A DNA stretch of 64,000 nt from Anniella stebbinsi (taxonomy: Eukaryota > Chordata > Lepidosauria > Squamata > Anniellidae), in assembly GCA_029215795.1 (NCBI GenBank), contig JARDYH010000001.1, forward strand, positions 182,535,654 through 182,599,653, in the 5' to 3' direction. This document shows positions 25,501 through 33,044 of the stretch, one piece after another. Position numbers and translations under genes: made by a program. Below the pieces are notes generated by a model that saw nothing but the letters and a program-made list of their open reading frames with translations, was not told where the DNA came from and ran no database searches. Each line of letters starts with the position of its first letter. The stretch's first letter is position 1.

Positions 25501-27010
25501 TAGTTAACTTTTATTGAGCAACAACAGCACTCTATGATTCTACATTATACTCCTTTAGATGCCAGGTGAAGACCTTTTTATTTTCTCAGTATTTTCATGG
25601 TTCTTGAGTTTGATTTTTAACCTTGCTGTTTAAATTTGTATTTTAAATCCGTATTAATTTCTGCATGGCTGCTCGGTTTTATCCTGGTTGTGCTTTTATA
25701 CTGTATTTTATAATATGTTTTTATACTGTTGTTGTTTTATATTTTGAATGGTTTTTATGGTTTAATTTTTTGTAAAGCTTTGGCTTTTGGGCGGTATAGA
25801 AATGCAGTAAATAAATCAATAATAAATATAAGTATATCTAGATCAGAGCCAACTGTAGTAACAGGTATGTTTTGGCCCAAGCCCTGCCAGTCAATTAACA
25901 TTTGATTCTCTCACAGCTCCTTCTTCAACCAAAAGGGGAAGAATTTAGAATAGCTCACTCAGCCTCCGTCCCCAGAAGAACTTGCTATGCCCCTTGAACG
26001 ACAGTGCTTCAGACTGAAGATGGGGCTCTTCTCCTGACCTCCTCTCTGGTGAGTGAAGCCCTTTTGTTAGCTAGGAAAGTATTCAAATATTTGAAGGGTA
26101 CGTCTCACGGTGTCTGTAAAAATAATGCCCCACTAGGGATGGAATCTAAGTCTTGCCTCTATTTCGTTTTTAAGGGAATGTATCTTTGAATATCCTGTGT
26201 CTGATGGGTCTTCAACTATGGGCTTCAAGTATACAAGTTTACTCACAAGTAGTCCCACTGACTTCGGGGCTCAAAAGGTTGCCCACCCCCGATTTAGACG
26301 CGGCTACCACTACCTGCGTGAGATTTTATCTGTTCAGCTGACACAGCCGCTCTTGCAACCCCACCGACGACCTATGGTCGCCCATCCCTAAGAGGACGTG
26401 AGAGAGGAGCGAGAGGCCACCGTGGACGGTGATGTTCTCGGTCCAAGAAGACCCCACCCCACCCCCTATACACCTGCTGCTGCCGCTGCCTCAGTAAGCG
26501 CAGGCAGGTCGTGCCCCCCCCCCCCTGTGCCCGAGACTGAGGGGCGGGGTGTTTAGGTCCGCAGTGGCGAAGAGGGAGAGGCGGTTGGGGGCACGTCCCC
26601 CTCAGAAGAGATTCTCCTCCTCCCCCCTCTCGCCTCAGGAGCGATGGCAGCGCTGTGCCCTCCCTTCTCCCCCTCCCCCGGGGAGTCCTGGACTCGGGAA
26701 CGTAGCAACCGCGGGAGGAGGAGGAGGAGGGGGCGACGAGGGGGCGTCTCCAGGCGTGAGGAGCCATAACCCCGGATGGACTGGAGCCCCGGGGAGGCCA
26801 GAGCAGGGCGGGGGGGGAAGGGCTCCCTCACGGCCTCACCCCTGCGTCGGCGGCCAGAGACCAGCCTTGGCTTCCCGCGCGGACTTCCTCCAGGGCCCAG
26901 GCTCGCTCCCACAGCAGCTCTGCGGCCGCCGCCGCTGCTTCAGCGCTGGACGGAATCTCCGCTTCCAACGACGACGACGACGAGGAGGAGGCCGAAGCGG
27001 CGGAAGACAT
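1002..27010 (-). CDS. WASHC2: WASH complex subunit 2 (FAM21), 5' eleven coding exons, partial
   Basis: WASHC2 is the subunit of the endosomal WASH complex that recruits it to retromer; its N-terminal head assembles with the other WASH subunits and its long acidic tail carries LF-type repeats that bind VPS35. The spliced exons are, in coding order: 26840-27010, 24773-24937, 20729-20794, 19605-19775, 12611-12704, 10825-10883, 10562-10609, 7785-7883, 7393-7477, 1744-1800, 1002-1111. They total 1125 nt (375 codons), phases match at every junction, and there is no internal stop. The translation follows vertebrate FAM21 throughout: WSLAADAG, then [50 protein letters not shown] and [14 protein letters not shown]. 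Acceptors are AG and donors GT, except a GC donor after exon 3. The rest of the tail lies beyond base 1. Mammals often have WASHC2A/C duplicates, so the paralogue letter is not assigned. The family call is firm; exon borders come from reading splice consensus. Confidence 0.93.
1744..1800 (-). CDS. WASHC2: WASHC2 coding exon 10
   Basis: The exon is 57 bp, phase 1 to 1. It encodes [19 protein letters not shown], aligning with the charged linker that ends TPSDD in mammals. The acceptor is TTAACAG and the donor GTAAGT. It lies 5.6 kb from exon 9 because intron 9 is filled with L1 and L2 pieces. Confidence 0.8.
2144..2824. repeat. Long foldback flanked by 17-bp direct repeats (WASHC2 intron 9)
   Basis: TTACATTTCTCTGGAAA is present exactly at 2144-2160 and 2808-2824. 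Between them, about 2164-2299 and 2634-2775 are inverted copies of each other with few differences. In the spacer, 2577-2596 and 2615-2634 form a perfect 20-bp inverted repeat around an 18-nt loop. No transposase or poly-A tail is visible. Confidence 0.8.
3297..3830 (+). mobile_element. L1-like LINE relic (ORF2 endonuclease and RT-tail pieces)
   Basis: A degenerate plus-strand frame resembles the start of L1 ORF2 endonuclease (a [13 protein letters not shown] strand). It jumps at about 3590 to a later part of the protein with [16 protein letters not shown], which resembles the IKYLGIQIPRD block of L1 ORF2. There are several stops and an internal deletion. It probably belongs to the same insertion as the L1 sequence at 5985-7190. 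Confidence 0.6.
4200..5985. repeat. Repeated SINE/MITE-like 240-bp units, interrupted by an L2 fragment
   Basis: Three diverged units start near 4310, 5518 and 5780. Each contains a conserved stretch of the type TTCCATTGANNGCAGTGGGT, then TTACTCCCAGGTAAG and a GATTGCA motif. The phrase ATTCCCTTAACAGTGCT occurs at about 4311, 4529 and 5521. The same short motif recurs as remnants at about 22905, 38085, 41830, 53705 and 58445. The family name is not assigned. Confidence 0.6.
4552..5515 (-). mobile_element. L2-like LINE 3' fragment with (TTA)n tail
   Basis: The minus strand encodes broken C-terminal RT sequence: [20 protein letters not shown] near 5480 and [19 protein letters not shown] near 5000. 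The conserved 3' end (ACCGCCCAGAGAG-type) is at about 4605-4640 and a TTA repeat closes the element. The protein is frameshifted and 5' truncated. It inserted into the 240-bp repeat unit around it. Confidence 0.85.
5985..7190 (+). mobile_element. L1-like ORF2 C-terminal relic
   Basis: Degenerate frames encode [19 protein letters not shown] followed by [16 protein letters not shown], matching the WG-KRIK / GGLG-PDL-YY segment after the RT of L1 ORF2, then a zinc-knuckle-like tail near 6840-6930. There are several stops. This is an ancient copy on the strand opposite to WASHC2. Confidence 0.65.
7393..7477 (-). CDS. WASHC2: WASHC2 coding exon 9
   Basis: The exon is 85 bp and ends in phase 1. 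It encodes [19 protein letters not shown], matching the basic RPTSFADELAARIKG block, then a poorly conserved tail. The acceptor is CTCTTCAG and the donor GTAAGT. Confidence 0.9.
7785..7883 (-). CDS. WASHC2: WASHC2 coding exon 8 (acidic LF motif)
   Basis: The exon is 99 bp (33 codons). It encodes an acidic stretch with DDDLFGDSE and ends GDLEENTKL, matching the first acidic LF cluster of FAM21. The acceptor is TTCTCAG and the donor GTAAGG. Confidence 0.88.
8330..9262 (+). mobile_element. L1-like ORF2 3' end with A-rich tail
   Basis: The frame includes [20 protein letters not shown] and [20 protein letters not shown], the C-terminal CCHC-like region of L1 ORF2, followed by a stop and a tail ending AATCAATAAAAAAAG near 9240. 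It is 5' truncated with stops, inside WASHC2 intron 7. Confidence 0.75.
9318..9532 (+). mobile_element. L2-like LINE endonuclease fragment
   Basis: The plus strand encodes VNIHAED then [20 protein letters not shown] and a DHCLLRF-type end. This matches the APE endonuclease of the L2-like element at 12.7-15.5 kb. It is truncated at both ends. Confidence 0.8.
9613..10561. other. WASHC2 intron 7, no recognised feature
   Basis: AT-rich unique-looking sequence with a short AC-rich stretch at about 9790-9835. I see no exon, tandem repeat or transposon I can name. Confidence 0.5.
10562..10609 (-). CDS. WASHC2: WASHC2 coding exon 7
   Basis: This 48-bp exon encodes 16 acidic residues ending SEEDQKR, between a TTTCAG acceptor and a GTAAGA donor. 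Sequence similarity to the mammalian acidic segment is low, but length, phase and position agree. Intron 6 is only 215 bp. Confidence 0.78.
10825..10883 (-). CDS. WASHC2: WASHC2 coding exon 6
   Basis: This 59-bp exon restores phase 0 and encodes [20 protein letters not shown], matching the family's EGSVGSDRGSIVD segment. The acceptor is GGAACAG and the donor GTAAGA. Confidence 0.9.
10884..12610. other. WASHC2 intron 5, possible LTR-like remnant at 11.6-12.0 kb
   Basis: Most of this intron is not recognised. The stretch 11590-12005 is more GC-rich and may be an old retroviral-like LTR, but I could not define its borders, so it is not called. Confidence 0.3.
12611..12704 (-). CDS. WASHC2: WASHC2 coding exon 5
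   Basis: The exon is 94 bp and ends in phase 1. It encodes [20 protein letters not shown] followed by [11 protein letters not shown]. The acceptor is TGTTACAG and the donor GTGTGT. The split codon G/AA is completed by the next exon. Confidence 0.92.
12740..15515 (-). mobile_element. Near-complete L2-like LINE ORF2 (endonuclease + RT), 5' truncated
   Basis: This is the best-preserved retrotransposon in the window, lying in WASHC2 intron 4 in the sense orientation of the gene. The endonuclease half (14605-15513) shows [18 protein letters not shown] and [11 protein letters not shown]. The RT half (open at 12962-14542, with the frame open further upstream to about 14610) shows [33 protein letters not shown] and the catalytic YADD at about residue 242. 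A single frameshift near 14610-14650 separates the halves. The N-terminal part of the endonuclease and the 5' UTR are missing. The 3' end carries the conserved ACCGCCCAGAGAGCTT-type terminus and an (ATTT)n tail at 12741-12771. The clade (L2 versus CR1, both Jockey-type) is inferred from motifs. Confidence 0.9.
12741..12771. repeat. (ATTT)n tail of the L2-like LINE
   Basis: About eight ATTT units close the 3' end of the minus-strand LINE, as expected for elements that end in short tandem repeats rather than poly-A. Confidence 0.9.
15779..15802. repeat. (GT)n microsatellite
   Basis: About eleven GT units in WASHC2 intron 4. Confidence 0.9.
15955..16443 (+). mobile_element. CR1-like ORF2 fragment (pre-RT region)
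   Basis: The degenerate frame ends with [20 protein letters not shown], matching the NEFFASVFTEE segment just before the CR1 RT core; upstream is a lysine-rich stretch. It abuts a CR1 copy of opposite orientation at 16444, so the two are separate insertions or a rearranged copy. Confidence 0.6.
16444..17920 (-). mobile_element. CR1 LINE, RT domain to 3' end, degenerate
   Basis: Minus-strand frames give [19 protein letters not shown] and [20 protein letters not shown] (17.9-17.6 kb), [20 protein letters not shown] and [10 protein letters not shown] (the catalytic YADD-type site, altered; 17.4-17.2 kb), then the CR1 C-terminal [20 protein letters not shown]. The 3' end is the CR1 ATCATAGAATAGTAG terminus at 16446. 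There are several frameshifts. Confidence 0.9.
17925..18358 (+). mobile_element. L2-like LINE 3' end
   Basis: The opening TTTAAAGCCCTAAACAACTAAG resembles the ALNGLGPG segment of the L2-like RT C terminus. The fragment ends with a TTTATAAATAAATAAAA tail. Coding capacity is lost. Confidence 0.55.
18415..18790 (+). mobile_element. CR1/L2-type RT C-terminal fragment
   Basis: Frames resemble the FN-KCKVMHMG / [16 protein letters not shown] / NAMLGIIKRGIENKT blocks of CR1-group RTs: [20 protein letters not shown] and [15 protein letters not shown] are visible. It is disrupted by stops. Confidence 0.65.
18791..19604. other. WASHC2 intron 4, no recognised feature
   Basis: No exon or named repeat was identified. 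A short open frame near 18950-19190 has no recognisable family. Confidence 0.4.
19605..19775 (-). CDS. WASHC2: WASHC2 coding exon 4
   Basis: The exon is 171 bp (57 codons, phase 0 to 0), with a TCTAAAG acceptor and a GTAATG donor. It starts [19 protein letters not shown] and ends [10 protein letters not shown]. It contains the [19 protein letters not shown] segment, nearly identical to other vertebrates. Confidence 0.94.
20404..20585 (+). mobile_element. L2-like LINE 3' coding fragment (arm A of inverted pair)
   Basis: The fragment encodes the RT C-terminal segment with the GACGAGGCCCGCCTGGCGCC motif and ends in the 3' UTR. It lies in WASHC2 intron 3 and is almost identical to the inverted copy at 20986-21166. 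Confidence 0.85.
20729..20794 (-). CDS. WASHC2: WASHC2 coding exon 3 (66 bp, GC donor)
   Basis: This small in-frame exon (22 codons) encodes [20 protein letters not shown] followed by two glutamines, matching the RVYDEEVEEPV block of FAM21. The acceptor is TTATAG. The donor reads CAG/GCAAGT, a GC-AG splice site that is otherwise a strong match to the donor consensus. Because its length is a multiple of three, skipping it would keep the frame. It sits between two nearly identical L2 fragments in opposite orientation (see findings). Confidence 0.87.
20830..21302 (-). mobile_element. L2-like LINE 3' end (contains arm B of inverted pair)
   Basis: This 5'-truncated minus-strand copy runs from an RT C-terminal segment through the 3' terminus (ATACCGCCCCATAGCCAAAG at about 20850). 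It lies in WASHC2 intron 2; 20986-21166 is the inverse of 20404-20585. Confidence 0.85.
21303..23063. other. WASHC2 intron 2, mostly unrecognised
   Basis: About 22255-22335 shares a 70-80 bp block (GCTGGTCCCAGGCACTCCAT) with 46790-46860, so it is an unnamed interspersed repeat. A SINE-like remnant is at about 22905-22985 and a CT-rich run at about 22820-22842. No exon was seen. Confidence 0.5.
23064..24250 (-). mobile_element. Two nested CR1/L2-type LINE 3' regions
   Basis: A copy beginning ATAAGAACATAAGAAGAGCC at 23293 extends to about 24250 and encodes RT remnants such as [20 protein letters not shown] and [11 protein letters not shown] near 24.1 kb. An older copy of the same family occupies 23064-23292. 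The phrase CTCCACACCATGCA occurs in both, at about 23270 and 23680. Confidence 0.75.
24773..24937 (-). CDS. WASHC2: WASHC2 coding exon 2
   Basis: This 165-bp exon (55 codons, phase 0 to 0) has a pyrimidine-rich TTTTTTTTGTAG acceptor and a GTGAGT donor. It begins [11 protein letters not shown] and ends NTQFIEN, which is strongly conserved in the FAM21 head domain that packs into the WASH core. Confidence 0.93.
25553..25825 (+). mobile_element. L2-like LINE 3' UTR/tail
   Basis: The fragment starts GATGCCAGGTGAAGACCTTT, the final RT codons also seen at 50880, and continues through a T-rich 3' UTR to GGGCGGTATAGAAATGCAGT and an AAATAAAT tail. Confidence 0.8.
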
Positions 27011-27480
27011 CTGGGTGGCTGCAAGGGCCCCTACCGCCCCTTCCGCACACGCTACGGGGCGCCTCACGGCAGCGGCGGCAGCAGCTTCCCCTCAGTCAGG
27101 CCGAGCCTCTCCGGCCCGCCGTCAGCTGACTCGTCTTCACCTGGTCGCGTGACGCGGCGGCTTCTCCGGAGAGAGAGGAGCGACGAAGCGACTACGCCGT
27201 AGAGACAAGAATACAAAGGGGCGAAGAGTGACCAATGCTTCCGGTTTTATTTGACGCCTCCACGTTCTCTGTGGGAAAGCGGCAAAAGTCCTGGGCGTGT
27301 CTAGGGAAGAGAGCGGGTCTCTCTCCCCCCCCCCCCCGAGTTCCTGTGGGGAGAGGGGGCGTTGATGGGGCCACGGAGGCGGCGGAATCAAACATTTCGA
27401 GGTCTGTTTGTGGAGCGGACTGCAGTATGGCCTGAAAACCAACACGGCCAGGCAGACAATGGCCAGCGGCGCGGAAAGGC
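26380..27480 (-). promoter_or_regulatory. CpG-island promoter of WASHC2
   Basis: The block is far more GC- and CpG-rich than the surrounding AT-rich introns and spans exon 1 and its upstream side. It contains GC boxes and a GCGTGACGC element near 27147. No TATA box is apparent. The exact transcription start cannot be read from sequence. A second gene firing divergently from the same island is possible, but no convincing plus-strand exon was seen. Confidence 0.7.
26840..27010 (-). CDS. WASHC2: WASHC2 coding exon 1 (start codon exon)
   Basis: The exon encodes 57 residues and ends GACGCAGGG before a GTGAGG donor (phase 0). The ATG at 27008-27010 is the first ATG in this frame; the frame stays open upstream but offers only a GTG about 19 codons earlier. 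The Kozak context is weak (C at -3). Residues 7-14 are serine-rich, encoded by a short TCG/TCC trinucleotide run, and residues 23-30 are alanine-rich. The conserved part begins at about residue 34 with WERAW and finishes with WSLAADAG, as in other vertebrate FAM21 proteins. The low-complexity leader differs from the mammalian N terminus and probably arose by trinucleotide expansion inside the CpG island. Confidence 0.88.
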
Positions 27481-27519
27481 TATTATAACGTCCACCCCAG
27501 CCTAGGAACAAACTGGACC

Positions 27520-27980
27520 CTGCTATGGTTTCCTGTCAGACCTGCCGCTTTGACCCCGGCTCGTGAGGAGGAAATCCGCGTCCAAAGAAAGCCAGAAGTC
27601 CTTGCAGTTGGCGGTAGTTTGGTCAGTCTACCTTTGTTAGTCTATCAAAACAAACATGCACTTCAAGCAGAAGCGAAAGAAAGGAAACTAGAGAGAAAGG
27701 AAGAAGCTAAACTGACTGAGACTCCTTTGATTAAGGAGGCCGTTTTCCTCCGGACCCCCATTTTGGAGTGGGGCAAGTGAGAGTTTCCGGTTAGCTAGTG
27801 ATGGGCCTTCGAGCCAGGTTTGACTTGTGGCGACCCTGGGGCTGCCTTGACGCCACCTTTGCGCCCAGGGTGGCTCTGAACCCGCACGGCGGCGGCCTTG
27901 ATTACACGACGCAGCAGCAGCAGCAGAATCAAAGCCACCTGGGCCAAAGAGACAAAGATGTGCAGCTGAAAAGTCAGGGA
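27520..27980. other. Region upstream of the WASHC2 CpG island
   Basis: Moderately GC-rich with a CAG repeat at about 27911-27924. Plus-strand frames exist but none matches a known family, so no divergent gene is called. Confidence 0.4.
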
Positions 27981-27994
27981 CTGATGGGGTGGCC

Positions 27995-28615
27995 ATATGG
28001 AAAGGAGGACAAGGCTCCTGCATGTTTAACAGTTGCATAGAAAAGGGAATTTCAACAGGTGTCATTTGTAGGCATGCAGCACCTTGTGAAACTCCCTCTT
28101 GATCCCAACAGTTAAAGCTGCAGGAGTAGGCTGAAAGGAATACAGGGCTCATGTAACTTTAACAGTTGTAGAGAAAAGGGAATTTCATCTGGTGTCATTT
28201 GTATGCAATTAGTTCCTGGTGAAATCCCCTCTTCATCACAACAGTTAAAGTTGCAGGCACTATACTAGAGTGACCATATACAAAAAAAGGCAGGGCCCCT
28301 GCAACTTTAACAGTTGTGATGAAGAGGAAATTTCACCAGGAAGTAATTGCATACAAATGACACTGGCTGAAATTCCCTTTGTTCTACAACTGTTAAAGTT
28401 ACATGAGCCCTGTCCTCCTTTTCATATGGTCAGCCTGTGCAGGAGCTATAATGGAGTGACCAGATACAAAAGAGGGCAGGGCTCCTGCAGCTTTAACTGT
28501 TGTGATGAAGAGAGAATTTCACCAGGTGCTCCATGTATACAAATGACACCTGCTGAAATTTCTCTTTCAACATGACTGTTAAAGATACAGGAGCCCCCGG
28601 TCCTCCTATTCATCT
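27995..28615. repeat. Head-to-head array of four MITE-like units
   Basis: Four units of about 120-170 bp share terminal CTTTAACAGTTG / CAACAGTTAAAG motifs and an internal TTTCACCAGGTG-like core. Units at about 28005-28130 and 28150-28262 point one way; those at about 28290-28410 and 28475-28600 point the other way. Their outer ends read GTGACCATAT or GTGACCAGAT. The same sequence forms the palindrome at 53118-53423. Confidence 0.8.
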
Positions 28616-28889
28616 GGTCACCTATGCCAGAGAGAGGACACCTTGGCACTTCTGCTGGTCTGTCCTTGCTCAGAGCCACTCTGGAGCATTCCTGGGTGGA
28701 AGGTGACCTATTGGTTGCTGGAAGCCATGGGAGGGGGAGGGGGGGTTCAGTGAGTGTAATGGCTGACTTCTCTTGTAAGGACAACTTGCTGCCAACCACA
28801 CACCAACAATAGTGCAGGGTTTGGCAGCAGAGCAGTGCCAACCCGGCGCTGTTAAGACAGCCCCCCCCCCCCCATGAATCAGCAACCTC

Positions 28890-29817
28890 CATTCACATCT
28901 GTTGGAAATCACTATATTCAGATCTTGTAACTTCATGTCTGTATCTTCCTTTATGTAGTCAATCCATCTTTTTATTTGGTCTTCCTCTTTTCCTTCTACC
29001 TTCTGTTTTTCCTAGCATCATTGTCTTTTCTAATGAGTCGTTTCTTCTCATTATATTTCCAAAGTATGATAGCCTCAGTTTGAACATTTTTGCTTCTAGT
29101 GAAAGTTCTGGTTTCATTTATTCTAGAACCAACGTATTTGTCTTTTTCACAGTCCATGGCATCCGCAAAACTCTCCTCCAACACCACATTTCAAATGAGT
29201 TGATCTTCCTCCTATCCACTTTTTCCATTGTCCAACTTTCACATCCATACATGGAGATCGGAAATACCATAGTCTGAATAATCCTAACTTTGGTTTCCAG
29301 TGTTATACCTTTACTTTTAAGGATTTTCCCCAGTCTCTCATAGCCTCCCTTCCCAATCCTAACCTTCTTTTGATTTCTTGATTATTGTCTCCATTTTGTT
29401 TAATAACTTTGCCAAGGTATTGATAATCCTTGACTTGTTCTATTTCAACGTTGTCAACTTTAAAATTATGTACGTCCTCTGTTTTCATCACTTTAGTCTT
29501 CTTGATGTTCAACTGAAGTCTGGCTTTTGTACTTTCTTCAACATACGTTCCAAATCTTTGCTAGTTTCTGCTAATAATATGGTGGCGTTTGCATGTCTTA
29601 AATTATTGATGTTTCTTCCTCTGATTTCGATCCCTCCTTCGCCTTGATCTAAGTCCGCTCTCCTTATGATATGTTCTGCATATAAATTAAAAAGGGTGAT
29701 AATATACGTCCCTGTCTCATGCCCTTGCCAATGTGAAGCCATTATGATCTCTAGTGCCTCTGCCTTTCCTAAATCCAGCTTGGACTCCTGGCATTTCTTG
29801 CTATGTATATAGTCCAC
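28890..29817 (-). mobile_element. RTE (BovB-like) LINE fragment
   Basis: Minus-strand frames give TLFNLYAEHIIRRADLDQGE, GRNINNLRHANATILLAE (the YADDT site, altered), LNIKKTKVMKTEDV, then EIKRRLGLGREAMRDWGKSL and, near 29.2 kb, MYGCESWT and WCWRRVLRMPWT. This order is diagnostic of RTE-clade elements, of which BovB is the common squamate member. It is degenerate with frameshifts. Confidence 0.85.
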
Positions 29818-32370
29818 ATTTAATAATGAGATGGGCCGATATGAACTTGGAAGTTCTGGAGCCTTACCAGGTTTTAATAAAAGAGTTATCTTTGATTGTT
29901 TCCACGTTGTGTTCCCTGTAATATTGCATTAAAGTCTTCTGAAAGTTGTGGAATCAATAATTCAGCATATGCTTTATAAAATTCAGCTGAAAAGCCATCC
30001 AGGTCTTGTGCTGCATTAGACTTCAGGTTTTTTATAGCATTTTTTATTTCTTCTAATGATATAGGCTGTTCTAAATATATCAACTGCTCCCTTGTTAAGC
30101 CATTAATCTTATTTTCTTGCTGATGCTCTTTTATAAATTCTGTCTATATTTTTTCCTTTATATAAATTTTCATAATATCTAGTTAGTATTTTCCTCATTT
30201 CCTTTGCACTATAAATTTTTGTTCCTTCCTCAGTTGTTAAAGGTACAATTCTGTTGCTATTTTTCCGTCTTCTTTTTTTACCTTATTTGCTAACATTCTT
30301 GATCCTTTTCCGTCAAATTCGTAATATCTTTGTTTAACATAAAGCAAATCTACCATTGCTTTATCAGTGTCTAGCAGGTTCAATAATTCTGTTTCTGTAC
30401 ATTTGGGTAACTTTCTTAGGGTTCTATCTAAAAAGGTTAGTTGATTTGTGTTTGAGCTATATATTGACGCTAATGTGGTTTTTTGTAAGTAGATTCAAAA
30501 TTCCTTCCACAAAGATAAAACTTCCTTATCTTTCATTATTTTTGTCTCTTTGAAATCAATTTCAGTCTCAATTAGAATTGCCGCCCCTCTTGCTGTGCAA
30601 GATCCTTTAGCTATAAATCCTCCCCCCATTGCTTACTGCTGAATATACCATCCTTTTCTGTTGTCTTATTCATTTCCCGTAACATCATTATTTTTAGCTT
30701 CAGATATGTGATCAATTTAAACATCCAACTCTTTATAGTGCTGCCTAACCCTTTAATGTTAAATGAAACTGTTTTTAAGTCCACCATAAGAATTGCATGA
30801 CTTTTAGAATGTTTACTCCTTTCTCAGGTTTCTTAATATCTTTCTTGATAAACTTCCAACTAAAATACCCCCTCCCCCTTTCCCAACTGTGTTAAATTCA
30901 ACCATTTAATTAACAAATAATAAACACAGCAACCAACTTCTCCACCCACCAAAAAAAATCTATTCCCCTCAGGAGTGCTGCAAGCACCTTCCTGCAATAT
31001 GAACTTCTTAAACTAAAATAAAAAGAAAGAAAAGAAAAGAGAGAGGAGGGGGAAAGGTTTTTTTTTTCAATTTCTTGCGTTAAATGTCTAAGAATGGTGA
31101 GGCAGACAATTCAGATTTATTCCTGGCATTGATCTGATTATGTAACAGAAAAGTATCTCCAGCCCTTCATTAAAAAAGAGGGAAAAAAACTGATAAAGTC
31201 CCAAACCTTTTACCAAAAACTGCTATGATTTAATGTTCAGTAATAAAAGTCCTTCCAACTTATCTCTTTCGACGTGATGTTGCTTTAAGTGAACGGAGTG
31301 AAATGCCTCCTGTCACCTTCCCCTGTATGTTTTTTGGGCTTATCAGGGCGTTTTCTTTGAACCAGCTCCCATTCCTCCTCCTCGTCAGATTCGTTGCTGT
31401 CTCATTTTCAAAATCCTCTGATGAAACTCCTCCAGGAAGGGTTTTAAATAACTGCACGGCTTCTTTTTGTTGTTGGCGTCACAATAGGAGTGACCCCCTT
31501 ATAGGGGACCACTAGTTTGAATGGAGAGCCTCATGAATAGCGAATCCCCATTTCTTGTAATTGTAAGGTGAAGGGGCTTAGTCCTCTGCACATTTACACT
31601 GTTTCTGGGGCTCTGTCCTGTAATATCATAACAGGTACACCTTGGCATTGTATTTCTTTTAATTCCTGCAGTTTTTTCATTAATGTTTCTTTTTTATTAT
31701 AACGACCAAAGCACACGATTATATTTTGTGGTGCGTTTCTTTTCTTCCGCCCCAATGCATGATGGGCTCTTTCTAAGTCATCAGGATCAATGGGGAATTC
31801 AGGCAGTGTTGAAGTCAGCCATTTTGTCACAAATGATTTTACATCATTTTCTTTCAGATCCTCAGCTATTCCACAAAGACTTATGTTATAATGTCGATTT
31901 CTATTTTCCAGCTCAATCAGTTTTAGTTTAATTTCAGAGGCTTATTTCTTTAATATTTTATATTTCTCCTCCTGTGCTGACACCTTTTCCAATGTATCCA
32001 CAGCTGTTTTCTCCACTTCAACCACTTTCTGTTTTAAATCTCCCAATTTAGCTTCCAAAATTTGTGTCCAATTATCCACAAGTTCTAGTTTAAGTTGTTT
32101 TAAACATTGTAAGATTTCTTCCTTTATTTCTGTATTTGTTGAGGACTCCCCCCCCCCCCCCCCCCGCTCATCTCTGGAACGCTGAGACACTCCGGATGCC
32201 ATTTTGTTTACAGAGCTGCTGTACGTTACTCGCGGTTCTTGTTCCTTATCTTTCAACTTGAAATAAGCAGTGATATCTTCCTTTTGCTTTTTAAATAAGT
32301 CTGGTGACACTCCCCTTGCATTCCTTTTTAAACAAGACGGTTGACATTCCCCTTGCATTATTCCTTCTAC
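29806..32370 (-). mobile_element. L1-like LINE, ORF1 and 5' half of ORF2, degenerate
   Basis: On the minus strand, 32358-31260 holds an ORF1-type protein: a coiled-coil stretch (EILQCLKQLKLELVDNWTQI) and an RRM/CTD-like block (LERAHHALGRKKRNAPQNII). ORF2 relics follow: an endonuclease start near 30780 (SFNIKGLG), EEIKNAIKNLKSNAAQDLDG near 30050, and RPISLLNVDY at about 29835, where the copy ends at the RTE fragment. A 16-18 base C run interrupts ORF1 at about 32149. Confidence 0.8.
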
Positions 32371-32454
32371 ATTTCACTTTGATTCAAGCTATTTTTCCTC
32401 CAGTTTGGGATTGTTTTATTAATTGGACTAGGGAGCCACTATGCAGTCGGCACC

Positions 32455-33000
32455 CAGGCTCTGCCCCCCCACCTGGGTCATTTCTGCATTCCACAGATCA
32501 ACCAGGGTTTCAGCAGGAGAGCCAGCCCGATCAGCCAGAACTCTCTCCAGAGCCCTCTGGAAACCATCTGGATCCATTAGACTCTGGGGCAGACCATCTT
32601 TATGGGTCCCCCATCCTTATCACTGCTGTAAGTCTAAACCTCAGCAGCTGGTAATCTGACCATGACAAAGGGGTTGATGTAAAGTCCCCCACTTTCAGAT
32701 CACCATCTCCATGTCCACTAGAGAAAACCAGGTCTAGAGTATGCCCTGCTACATGCGTTGAGCCAGTGGCATGTTGGACAGCCCCATGGCCGTCAAGGAA
32801 ACCATGAAATCCTGAGCCACCCCAGATAAAGTGTCCTCGGCATGAATGTTGACATCCCCCAGAACCAACAGTCTGGGGGACCAGCAGTGCACCCAAGACC
32901 ACCTCTGTCAGCTCACTTAGGGAGTCTATTGAGCAGTGGGGTGGGCAGTACACCAACAGAAATCCCTAATCTGTCCTGTTGGCCCAAACACAAAGTGTGT
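32455..33000 (-). mobile_element. L2-like LINE endonuclease fragment
   Basis: The minus strand gives MVYCPPHCSIDSLSELTEVV, then [20 protein letters not shown] and SWSDYQLLRFRL. It is homologous to 15000-15500 and broken by a frameshift near 32870. Confidence 0.85.
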
Positions 33001-33044
33001 CCTCCCTCTCAGGCACATAGCTCAAGCTTCCCTCCCAAAAAAAG

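Larger units (their letters stand above)
24251..26380. other. WASHC2 introns 2 and 1 around exon 2
   Basis: Apart from exon 2 and an L2 tail at 25553-25825, nothing is recognised. A repeat remnant with CAATCTTATG and CATAGGATTAC ends lies at about 25095-25195. Confidence 0.4.

Noticed and set aside
26549..27202. 217-codon plus-strand open frame across the CpG island
   Set aside because: It is antisense to WASHC2 exon 1, is made of proline/arginine/glycine low-complexity sequence, and owes its length to the lack of AT-rich stop codons in GC-rich DNA.
28000..28600. Regular spacing of similar short motifs, considered as a CRISPR-like array
   Set aside because: The units are inverted relative to each other with diverged repeats, in vertebrate DNA; they are MITE copies.
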